Origin: CAVPJC01 sp963705155
GTDB taxonomy: Bacteria; Chloroflexota; Anaerolineae; Anaerolineales; UBA4823
Assembly (NCBI GenBank): GCA_963705155.1
Contig: CAVPJC010000001.1
Span: 62,001-126,000, forward strand
Length of the DNA stretch: 64,000 bases
Direction: 5' to 3'
The notes beneath the pieces are model-generated. The model was not told where the DNA came from, made no database searches, and was given only the letters and a program-made list of their open reading frames with translations. This document shows, one piece after another, positions 38,617-46,468 of this stretch (position 1 is the stretch's first letter; the number at the start of each line of letters is the position of its first letter). A program made the translations under genes and the position numbers.

Positions 38617-39393
38617 ATGCAAACCTACGAGAATATCTTGACTGAAGTTCACGACAAGGTGGGTCTGGTGCGCCTCAACCGTCCCAAAGCTTTGAATGCG
38701 CTGAGCCATGCTCTGATTCGCGAGTTAATGCATGCCCTGGCAGCCTTTGACCAGGATGCCGCGATTGGCGCGATGGTCATCACTGGCAACGAACGCGCTT
38801 TTGCCGCGGGTGCTGATATCAAGGAAATGGCGGATGCCAGCGCAGTCGAGATGATGATGCGCGATCAGATTTCCGTCTTTGACCGGATTTTACAGATCAA
38901 AAAGCCTGTGATTGCCGCCGTTTCAGGCTGGTGTTTGGGCGGCGGGAATGAGCTGGCGATGTCCTGCGATATGATCGTGGCATCTGAAACCGCTCGCTTT
39001 GGACAGCCGGAGATCAATATTGGCGTGATCCCGGGTGCTGGCGGCACGCAGCGTCTGACCCGCGCAGTGGGCAAAGCGGTTGCCATGGAAATGGTGCTGA
39101 ACAACCGCACGCTGAATGCCGAAGAAGCTCTGCGCTTTGGGCTGGTCAACCGCGTGGTGCCGCCGGAACGCACCCTGGATGAGGCGCTTGCACTCGCAAC
39201 CGAGATCGCTGCCCGCGCCCCGCTGGCTGTACGCCTGGGGAAAGAAGCCGTGAGCCATGCTTTTGAATTTTTCCTTGCCGATGGACTGGCGGATGAACGG
39301 CGCGCCTTTTACCTTTTGTTCGCTTCAACAGACCAGAAAGAAGGGATGGCGGCTTTCTCCGAGAAGCGCTCACCCCACTGGAAAGGAGAATAG
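38617..39393 (+). CDS. Enoyl-CoA hydratase/isomerase (crotonase family)
   Basis: A 258-residue cytoplasmic crotonase, probably hydrating short-chain trans-2-enoyl-CoA in beta-oxidation or butyrate-type pathways. Seen: LVRLNRPKALNALSHAL, the oxyanion-hole region AFAAGADIKEMADAS, GWCLGGGNELAMSCDMIVAS with the first catalytic Glu, and FGQPEINIGVIPGAGGTQRL with the second. Both Glu residues are present, so hydratase activity is likely. The next gene (AAC(3)-like) follows 10 bp later. Confidence 0.93.
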   Translation: MQTYENILTEVHDKVGLVRLNRPKALNALSHALIRELMHALAAFDQDAAIGAMVITGNERAFAAGADIKEMADASAVEMMMRDQISVFDRILQIKKPVIAAVSGWCLGGGNELAMSCDMIVASETARFGQPEINIGVIPGAGGTQRLTRAVGKAVAMEMVLNNRTLNAEEALRFGLVNRVVPPERTLDEALALATEIAARAPLAVRLGKEAVSHAFEFFLADGLADERRAFYLLFASTDQKEGMAAFSEKRSPHWKGE

Positions 39394-39403
39394 GCCAGGA
39401 ATT

Positions 39404-40201
39404 ATGCTGAATATGCGTGAAATCGTGGTTGCCCTGCGCCGCCTGGAGATCGACCGGGACACCCCGGTCATCGTTCACGCCTCCCTGTCTGCTTTTGGAC
39501 AGGTCAATGGCGGCGCTGAAACCCTGGTTGGCGCGCTGATTTCCACCTTCCGCTCGGTCATGACGCCCACCTTCACTTATAAAACCATGCTCATCCCCGA
39601 GGCAGGCCCGGCGGATAATGCCATGCAGTACGGCAGCGGTAAACAGGTGAACCGTATGGCTGAATTTTTTCGGCCAACCCTGCCGGCAGACCGGCTGATG
39701 GGGGCTACAGCAGAAACACTTCGCCGCCATTCCGAAGCTCGCCGCTCTTTGCATCCCATTCTTTCTTTTGCAGGGATCAACAGCTCCGCCGCCCTGGATG
39801 CACAATCGCTGGCTGAGCCGCTGGCCCCATTCCGGGTTTTGAACGCACTCGAAGGCTGGGTGCTCCTGATGGGCGTAAACCACACCGTGAACACCTGCAT
39901 CCATTATGCCGAAAGACTGGCCGGACGCCGGCAGTTCCTGCGCTGGGCGCTTACCCCGCGGGGTGTTGTGGAGTGCCCGGGTTTTCCAGGCTGTTCCGAG
40001 GGCTTTCAGGCAGTTGCGCCGTCTTTGAGTGGGGTAACCCGCACAACCAGCGCCGGCGCGGCAACCATCCAGGCTGTGCCGGTTCCAGACCTGGTGTTGA
40101 CGGTCTGCAATCTTATCCACCACGACCCCCTCGCCCTTTTATGCTCATCTGCTGACTGCGGCCGTTGCTACGCTGTCCGCAGGGCAGATGCAAGCCTGTA
40201 A
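39404..40201 (+). CDS. AAC(3)-family N-acetyltransferase-like protein
   Basis: A 265-residue member of the antibiotic N-acetyltransferase (AAC(3)) family. Characteristic blocks: VIVHASLSAFGQVNGGAETL near the start, MTPTFTYKTM, RRSLHPILSFAGINSSAAL (catalytic His region) and LEGWVLLMGVNHTVNTCIHY followed by AERLAGRRQFLR. The insert at 250-262 with CSSADCGRCY is Cys-rich and unusual. Many chromosomal relatives do not act on aminoglycosides, so a resistance role should not be assumed. It overlaps nothing and follows the crotonase gene by 10 bp. Confidence 0.82.
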   Translation: MLNMREIVVALRRLEIDRDTPVIVHASLSAFGQVNGGAETLVGALISTFRSVMTPTFTYKTMLIPEAGPADNAMQYGSGKQVNRMAEFFRPTLPADRLMGATAETLRRHSEARRSLHPILSFAGINSSAALDAQSLAEPLAPFRVLNALEGWVLLMGVNHTVNTCIHYAERLAGRRQFLRWALTPRGVVECPGFPGCSEGFQAVAPSLSGVTRTTSAGAATIQAVPVPDLVLTVCNLIHHDPLALLCSSADCGRCYAVRRADASL

Positions 40202-40279
40202 GATTGGGGCCTGGATTTTACCTGTCAAGTCAGGATTGGCACGCGCCTTGCAATATAAAGAATGACCGGCAACAACCTG

Positions 40280-40307
40280 TTGACAATTTATCTTTCACAG
40301 GTACAAT
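40280..40307 (+). promoter_or_regulatory. Sigma70-type promoter of the 40384 gene
   Basis: TTGACA at 40280-40285, 16-bp spacer, TACAAT at 40302-40307, about 70 bases before the GTG start of the secreted protein. Confidence 0.7.
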
Positions 40308-40383
40308 AAAAACAAGGAATCTTGAGTACTATCGCGCCACTAATGGATCACCACCTGAAGCAATCACAGAAAGGAGACCGACC

Positions 40384-40872
40384 GTGAAACTTAAGAAGTT
40401 GCTCATAACCATGTTTGCGCTCGTTCTGGCCCTGTCACTGGTAGCTGCCAGCAGTTTTGCTACCAAGATTTATTCGGTCAAAAGTGGTGAAACGGTGGAG
40501 TTCACCAATGGACGCGCCGGGGTGACTTTTATCAAAAGCCAGTACAGCGGCACTGTCAAAATTGCCCGCCCGACCTCCACCAAAAACCTCGGAGAAGATC
40601 ACCCTGATTTCACCAAACCAATGCTGGATGTGCGTCTGACCAATAAAAAGAACGAGCGAGTAACCCACCCGATGGGGGCTGTGTACATCTACTTCAAGGT
40701 GCGCCGGGCAGAAGTACGCGCCTGGGACGAGGGTAAACTGGCCGTTTACTTCTATGACACCTGGACAAAGGAGTGGAAGGATTGCGGCACCTTCGAGGTG
40801 AGGGATGGTGGTACAAGCGCCCTGGGCTGCCGGGTGCGCGTTTTTGGCCTGTACGGTATTGGGTCCAAATAA
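40384..40872 (+). CDS. Small secreted protein of unknown family
   Basis: A 162-residue exported protein starting at a GTG with AAAGGAGA seven bases upstream. Signal peptide: LLITMFALVLALSLVAASSF followed by ATK. The mature part is beta-rich (YSVKSGETVEFTNGRAGVTF, YSGTVKIARPTSTKNLGEDH, GAVYIYFKVRRAEVRAWDEG, LAVYFYDTWTKEWKDCGTFE) with two Cys residues near the end that could form a disulphide. I do not recognise a family. It has its own promoter and a likely terminator, so it is expressed alone. Confidence 0.72.
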   Translation: MKLKKLLITMFALVLALSLVAASSFATKIYSVKSGETVEFTNGRAGVTFIKSQYSGTVKIARPTSTKNLGEDHPDFTKPMLDVRLTNKKNERVTHPMGAVYIYFKVRRAEVRAWDEGKLAVYFYDTWTKEWKDCGTFEVRDGGTSALGCRVRVFGLYGIGSK

Positions 40873-40889
40873 ATTTTAAACAGTTTGTG

Positions 40890-40922
40890 GGCGCCTGCCA
40901 GGCCATCCAACTGTCAGGCGCC
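40890..40922. terminator. Hairpin between converging genes
   Basis: GGCGCCTG / CAGGCGCC, 8-bp stem with a 17-base loop, between the secreted-protein gene and the histidine kinase gene. The T tract is weak (TTTCTTTC). Confidence 0.45.
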
Positions 40923-40945
40923 TGATCCCATTTCTTTCGAACCGC

Positions 40946-42409
40946 TCATTTGCGGACGCTTTGCATCGGCAGTTCGACCCAGAAGGTGGTGCCTTTACCC
41001 ACCTGGCTGGTGACGCCGATTTGGCCGCCGTGGGCCTCGGCAATCGATTTGGCTATCGGCAGGCCCAGCCCGCTGCCCTGAGATGGGCCGAAACGCGGCC
41101 GGGTGGCTTCAACACGGTAAAAACGCTCAAAAATATGGGGGAGTTGAGCGGCGGCGATGCCAAAACCGGTATCTTTCACCATCAATACCATCCAACCCAG
41201 ATGCTCGCCAGCCTCCAATGAAATTTCCACCTGGCCGCCGTGAGGTGTGTACTTTAACGCATTGTCCACCAGGTTATACAGCATCCGGCGGAGCTGATCT
41301 TCATTGCCAAGCACCGGCCGTAGATTGGGGGCCACACGGGCCGAGAACCCAATGCTGGCTCGCTCTGCCCTGACCTTGAATGCTTCATACACCTCATTGG
41401 CCACAATGCTCAAATCCACTGGCAGGCGCTTGGAGGCTTCCATCCCGGCTTCAATTCGGGAGAGATCCAGCAAATCGTTGACCATGCTGCTCAACCGGTC
41501 AACTTCACTCTCGATTTCTGCCAGGAATTTCTCACTCACAACGGGGTCATCCAGAGCGCCGGTGCGCAAGGCTTCCACGCGCAGCTTGATCGATGTCAGA
41601 GGCGTGCGCAGTTCATGGCTGGCATTGGCAACAAAACTGCGCAGCTCATCCACGTGGCCTTGAAGACGCCCGGCCATATTGTTGAACGCCTCAGCCAGGC
41701 GGTAAATTTCTTGAGGATCTGTGGGTGGCAGCACCCGGGCGCCCATCTCACCTCGCGCCAGGATCTCCGCCGTCCGGGTCATGTTCTGTATGGGACCTGC
41801 CAGGCCGCGCGCCAGGTAAAAACCGATCACCCCCATACCCAGGCCTACCAGCAAAGCAGAAGCGACCAGCAGCAGCAGAGACTGCCGGGCGGTATGCAGC
41901 GTTTCTGCCAATGGTACGATCAGGTGCAGGATGCCATAAATCTGCTCATCATGCTCAATGCGCACGGCCAGGTACAGACCCTCGCCGGTGTCCGGGTTGC
42001 GTCTGAAATACTCACCCTCGCCAACTTTGCGATCAAGGGCTTCCCAGATTTCCGGAAGGCTGGCGCGATCTGCCGGGGGAGGCAGTGTGCCGCTGCTGTC
42101 CACAACAGGGGCGCCATCCGGCAGGTAGATGGTGTAGCGCGCCCGGGGGACATTGGAGAAAGTGCGCGCCAATATTGCAAGGATATCCTCTTCGGATGCT
42201 GTATTATTCAAGTAGGCTATGAAGGATTGCTCTACGTCGTTAGCGGCGGCAAAAGCCAGGTCTTCATAGTGGTGCTCCACCTGCTGGCGCACAGCGCCGT
42301 ACAAGACCTGCCCTGCATACAGTGAAATCAGGGCAATGCTCACCAGCGAGACGAAGAGATGCGAGAGGATGAGGCGGGCTTGGATCGTGCGCGGCAGGGG
42401 GAATTTCAT
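40946..42409 (-). CDS. Sensor histidine kinase
   Basis: A 487-residue membrane kinase. TM1 (LILSHLFVSLVSIALISLYA), an extracytoplasmic sensing region of ~140 residues, TM2 (LLLVASALLVGLGMGVIGFY), a HAMP linker (RGLAGPIQNMTRTAEILARG), the HisKA box SFVANASHELRTPLTSIKLR (phospho-His), and an HATPase domain with the N box QLRRMLYNLVDNALKYTPHG, the G1 box VKDTGFGIAA and the G2 region GSGLGLPIAKSIAEAHGG. It follows the response regulator by 48 bp on the same strand. The pair sits directly beside the multiheme cytochrome block and may control it. Confidence 0.93.
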   Translation of the reverse strand: MKFPLPRTIQARLILSHLFVSLVSIALISLYAGQVLYGAVRQQVEHHYEDLAFAAANDVEQSFIAYLNNTASEEDILAILARTFSNVPRARYTIYLPDGAPVVDSSGTLPPPADRASLPEIWEALDRKVGEGEYFRRNPDTGEGLYLAVRIEHDEQIYGILHLIVPLAETLHTARQSLLLLVASALLVGLGMGVIGFYLARGLAGPIQNMTRTAEILARGEMGARVLPPTDPQEIYRLAEAFNNMAGRLQGHVDELRSFVANASHELRTPLTSIKLRVEALRTGALDDPVVSEKFLAEIESEVDRLSSMVNDLLDLSRIEAGMEASKRLPVDLSIVANEVYEAFKVRAERASIGFSARVAPNLRPVLGNEDQLRRMLYNLVDNALKYTPHGGQVEISLEAGEHLGWMVLMVKDTGFGIAAAQLPHIFERFYRVEATRPRFGPSQGSGLGLPIAKSIAEAHGGQIGVTSQVGKGTTFWVELPMQSVRK

Positions 42410-42457
42410 GTGCGGGCTTGCGCAGGTTGGCGCCTGCCAGAAACTAAAGCCAGGCGA

Positions 42458-43155
42458 TCAAACCAACTCTTCCGGTCCGGCAAAGCGGTAGCCGTGCCCG
42501 CGCACAGTCTGGATGTACTTTGGGCTGGCAGGATCTTCTTCCACCTTCAAACGCAGCCAGCGCACATGCACATCCAGGGTGCGCGGGTCACCGATCCAAT
42601 CATTCCCCCACACTTCTGCCAGGAGCTCCTCACGGCTCAAAGCGCGGCCAGCATTCTTCATCAGAATGGAAAGCAAGTCAAATTCACGGGTGGAAAGCTG
42701 GATTTCGACATCACCCTTAAAACGCGCCGGGCGACGGGGTCCAGGGTGAGATTTCCCAGCACCAGAGTTTGCAAGTGGGTCGACTGGCGGTCCAACTCGA
42801 CCCGGCGCAGGATGGAGCGGATGCGGGCGAGCAGCTCGCGAAACGAGAATGGTTTGGCCAGGTAATCATCTGCGCCTACTTCCAGACCCAGCACCCGGTC
42901 AATCTCTTCTCCACGGGCGGTGAGCATGATGACCGGTATGGTGCTCTGTGTGCGCAGCCGACGGCAGACTTCCAATCCGGTGATGCCAGGCAGCATGATA
43001 TCCAGGACCACCAGGTCTGGCGCGTATTCCTGAACCTCCTGAAGAGCAACCAGTCCATCGCCCACCGCGTGGACATCATACCCCTCGCGGCGCAAACTGT
43101 AAGCGAGTGAATCGGTAATCAAGGTTTCATCATCGACAAGTAAAATACGGGTCAA
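42458..43155 (-). CDS. OmpR/PhoB-family response regulator (one frameshift)
   Basis: About 232 residues when a shift near 42735 is repaired. Receiver: ILLVDDETLITDSLAYSLRR, the phospho-acceptor in PDLVVLDIMLPGITGLEV, IPVIMLTARGEEIDRVLGLE and ADDYLAKPFSFRELLARIR. DNA-binding winged helix: VEIQLSTREFDLLSILMKNA, SREELLAEVWGNDWIGDPRT, LDVHVRWLRLKVEEDPASPK and YIQTVRGHGYRFAGPEELV. The start is a TTG at 43155 behind GGAGGTGG. PhoB-type regulators bind 11-bp direct repeats; such a repeat lies upstream of the first 18-heme cytochrome gene (44787-44808). Confidence 0.9.
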
Positions 43156-43251
43156 TTTCCACCTCCAGATAAACCCCGACGCTGCCGGTTCGATCTGTAC
43201 TATGCAGCTACGTAATTCACCAAATCTCGCAAGGTCAATATCGGGATGTCT

Positions 43252-43268
43252 CTGTTATCATATAACAG
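43252..43268. promoter_or_regulatory. 17-bp palindrome between regulator and 7-heme cytochrome genes
   Basis: CTGTTAT-CAT-ATAACAG, a perfect inverted repeat with a 3-base centre in the AT-rich divergent region. It could be an operator for either gene; no known regulator consensus is assigned. Confidence 0.45.
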
Positions 43269-43374
43269 GCACGGGGTAATAATTACGGCAAAGCAATAAA
43301 ATCTTATCATATTAAATCATTTTTCATCCAGGCATTTGGCAGGGTCAAAAATGACTTGCTGGGAGGGATGATGC

Positions 43375-44664
43375 ATGAAGCCTTTCAACTCTTACACAAA
43401 GAAATTCGTCCGCATCGGAACGGTTCTCTTGCTGCTTTGTGTTTTGGCTATTGGAGTTTTTTTGCTCACAAAACCTCTCGAAACGGCAGCCCAAACCGTC
43501 CGCCCTGCTGAGAATTCCAGGCTCTATTTACCGCTCAATTTTCTGGGGGCGTCTGGTCGACCTGTGTTGGGCGAGTATATCCTGCTGGGCTGGAATGACC
43601 TCGGCATGCACTGTTACAACCGCGATTTCAAAGACCTGGCTGTATTGCCGCCGTATAACAATTTATGGGTGCAGGTGGTGAAGCGCGGCGACCCGCCGGA
43701 AATTGTGACCTCAGGGATTAAGGTGAGCTACAGCTTTCCCGAAAACACATATTCTGTTGGCAAATCCAATTTTTGGGATTATGACTTGCAGTTGTTTGGT
43801 GTTGACCTTCAGGCCAATATTGGGCTCACAGGCAAAGGCCTGGCAGGGGAAATGGATGTCCACAGCGATCATTTCAGCGCAGAAGGCATCCCGCTTACCG
43901 AATATAACGATAATGACCATAATACCCGTCAGCCATACCAGCTTGCCAGCATCGTAGCCACAGACCTGACCGGTAAAGAACTGGCCAGCAACCAGGTTGT
44001 GGCCCCCGTATCCACAGAAATGCGCTGCGATAACTGCCATTATGATGGTGGGATCGAGGGCATCAGCACCGGGGTGGTCGAACAAAATATCCTCACCCTG
44101 CACGATGAGGAGAACCAGGATGAATATCCCCCCGGGCACAGTGGAGCGTTGATGGCGCGACGTCCTGTTTTGTGCGCCGAGTGCCACGCCTCCAATGCAC
44201 TCGGAGCCCTGGGCGCGCCAGGCGTGCCCAATCTTTCAAAGGCCATGCACAGCAAGCATGCTGATGAAGTTCCCAACAGTACCTCGGGCTGTTATATGTG
44301 CCACCCCGGGCCATCCACCAAATGCCTGCGGGATGTTATGTCTCAACAGGGCATGGGCTGCACCGACTGCCATGGTACGATGGAGCAGGTAAAAGAAAAT
44401 CCCAATCCCTGGCTCAACGAGCCGCGCTGCGATAGCTGCCACACTGATGCGAAATACTCCCAGGATCAGCCGCTCTACCGCAGATCCAAAGGGCACGGTG
44501 GAATCTACTGCGAGGCTTGCCATGACAGCACCCATGCCATAGCCGAAAGCAGCCAGTCACGCGACGCAATCAAATTTATCAATCTGCAAGGCCATGCAGG
44601 TACGCTGGACACCTGTACCGTTTGCCACCTGACTAAACCAGCCGGCGTAAGCCCGCACGATTAG
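43375..44664 (+). CDS. Seven-heme c-type cytochrome
   Basis: A 429-residue exported cytochrome with an N-terminal membrane/signal helix (TVLLLLCVLAIGVFLLTKPL). The first ~200 residues are a non-heme beta-type domain (LGWNDLGMHCYNRDFKDLAV, SYSFPENTYSVGKSNFWDYD). The second half carries seven CxxCH motifs: CDNCH, CAECH, CYMCH, CTDCH, CDSCH, CEACH and CTVCH. Such proteins act as terminal reductases or as electron relays on the outer face. GGGAGGG precedes the ATG at 43375. It opens the electron-transfer block and is followed by a strong terminator, so it is transcribed apart from the next gene. Confidence 0.9.
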   Translation: MKPFNSYTKKFVRIGTVLLLLCVLAIGVFLLTKPLETAAQTVRPAENSRLYLPLNFLGASGRPVLGEYILLGWNDLGMHCYNRDFKDLAVLPPYNNLWVQVVKRGDPPEIVTSGIKVSYSFPENTYSVGKSNFWDYDLQLFGVDLQANIGLTGKGLAGEMDVHSDHFSAEGIPLTEYNDNDHNTRQPYQLASIVATDLTGKELASNQVVAPVSTEMRCDNCHYDGGIEGISTGVVEQNILTLHDEENQDEYPPGHSGALMARRPVLCAECHASNALGALGAPGVPNLSKAMHSKHADEVPNSTSGCYMCHPGPSTKCLRDVMSQQGMGCTDCHGTMEQVKENPNPWLNEPRCDSCHTDAKYSQDQPLYRRSKGHGGIYCEACHDSTHAIAESSQSRDAIKFINLQGHAGTLDTCTVCHLTKPAGVSPHD

Positions 44665-44707
44665 ACCGCTCGCAGCCCACGTCACAACTCCTGGCCAACC
44701 AAAATAT

Positions 44708-44748
44708 TCCCGGAATGCACATTGCTGCATTCCGGGATTTATTATTTT
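44708..44748 (+). terminator. Terminator after the 7-heme cytochrome gene
   Basis: Perfect 12-bp stem TCCCGGAATGCA / TGCATTCCGGGA with a 6-base loop, followed by TTTATTATTTTT. Confidence 0.88.
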
Positions 44749-44786
44749 TGGCAAACTCTATCCGGATTTTCAGACGGCTCTTAAAT

Positions 44787-44808
44787 ATCGTTAAGGTATC
44801 GTTATGGT
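44787..44808 (+). promoter_or_regulatory. Tandem 11-bp direct repeat, candidate response-regulator site
   Basis: ATCGTTAAGGT directly followed by ATCGTTATGGT, one mismatch, about 50 bp before the 18-heme cytochrome gene. Adjacent 11-bp direct repeats are the usual binding geometry of OmpR/PhoB-type dimers. Confidence 0.5.
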
Positions 44809-44859
44809 TTTCACGTCCTGCCGTAACTTTACAGGTACAACAGATACTAATTACTAGAC

Positions 44860-46372
44860 ATGCAGAGGCCTTTTCCTATTTCGACCTTATTTAGCTGGAT
44901 TTCCACTGCCGCTATGCTGGCCGGGTTAGGCCTGATGCTTTATTTCAATGGCAGCCAGGCTTTCAGCCCGGGCGCACTGAGCTCCATAAGCCGCCTGGGT
45001 TTGGAACTCTCTGGCTATTCGTCGCATGCTGAATTTGAAGACCAGTGCAGTTTGTGCCACCAGCCGTTGAATACGACACAGGATGTATTATGCAATGACT
45101 GCCACAAACAGGTCGCCGAGCAAATTTTGCAAAAGAATGGCACACACGGCCACATTGACAACGTGAACCAGTGCGCGCTGTGCCACTCGGATCACCAGGG
45201 ACGCAATTTTGACATGCTGCAGACAGCCTTCAAGCACTTTGACCACTCGCTGACACACTTCAGCCTGGCATGGCACCAGGTGAATTACGATACGTCGCCA
45301 ATGACCTGTCTAGCCTGTCATACAGATCATGGCGAATTTCTGGTCGAGAATTCCGGCTGCGCCGGGTGCCATGCTGCCGAAGATCAGGATTACATTTCTT
45401 TGCATGTCAGGAATTATGGTGAAAACTGCACCGCCTGCCACGATGGCCACGACCGCATGGTCAGGTTCGATCACCAACAAACGGCTTTTGCCCTGACGGG
45501 CCGGCACAACCAGGCCGAATGCGCCGACTGCCACGCCCTGGATGTCCAACCGGGTGGCCGCGGCGGTGGGCAAATGTCTGCCGGTCTGTTTGCGAGTACA
45601 TCTTCGGCCTGCGTCAGCTGCCATGCAGAACCCGAGACACACAGGGGTATGTTCGATACCGATTGCGCTGCCTGCCACAATCCCCAGTCCTGGTCGCCTG
45701 CCGTGCTGGAAGGCCAACCCTTTGAACACATGAGCCGCACCGGCTTCAGCCTGCGGCGGCACCAGGACGACTTTGACGGCCAATCTCTGGTGTGCGCGGA
45801 TTGCCACCGGGGCAGTTTGAAGGATTTTGACCAGCAAAGCTGTATCACCTGCCATACCCTCGACAGGCGCAATCCCGACTTCATGGCTCAACATCAGGAA
45901 GATTACAGCCAGAATTGTCTGGAATGCCATGATGGCATGGATCGTATGGAAAACTTTGACCATTCCAGTTTCTTCATCCTGGGAGGGCGCCATGCTGAAA
46001 TTAACTGTGAGGATTGCCACAGCAACAAAAAGTTCGCCGGTACGCCCAAAGAATGCGTTCAATGCCATGAAGAACCCCAGCTGCACGCCGGGTTCTTTGG
46101 CGTGCAGTGCCAGAGCTGCCATGGCGACCGCGCCTGGGCGCCTGCCCGGCTGCGCATCCACTCCTTCCCGCTCAACCACGGCAGCCCTGCCAAATTCAGA
46201 ATGCAAGCTATGCCACACCCGGCGTTACGTGGAATACACTTGTTATGGATGCCACGATCACCAGCCTGAAGCAATTATCGAAAGCCATACGAAAGCCAAA
46301 ATCTCTGCTGAAGAGCTGCCAGACTGCACCAAATGCCATCCTGCCGGAATGGAGAACGAGCCCCGGCCCTGA
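44860..46372 (+). CDS. 18-heme c-type cytochrome, paralogue 1 (one frameshift)
   Basis: About 503 residues when a shift near 46190 is repaired. N-terminal anchor helix: STAAMLAGLGLMLYFNGSQA, followed by FSPG, as in its paralogue at 51439. Eighteen CxxCH motifs follow, in order CSLCH, CNDCH, CALCH, CLACH, CAGCH, CTACH, CADCH, CVSCH, CAACH, CADCH, CITCH, CLECH, CEDCH, CVQCH, CQSCH, CKLCH, CYGCH and CTKCH. Spaced His and 'FDH' residues between them suit bis-His ligation. The last three hemes form a module (YTCYGCHDHQ...CTKCHPAG) shared with two neighbours. Probably membrane-anchored and facing outside, relaying electrons along a heme chain. No clear ribosome-binding site; it may start near its transcription start point. 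Confidence 0.9.
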
Positions 46373-46468
46373 TAGAACGGATAAGATCCGCTCAATGCTT
46401 CAACCCTGGCACTGGTGAGGCCGCCCGAAAGGCGTGAGCGAGACATCCGTTCTCTGGAGGAGACTGCC

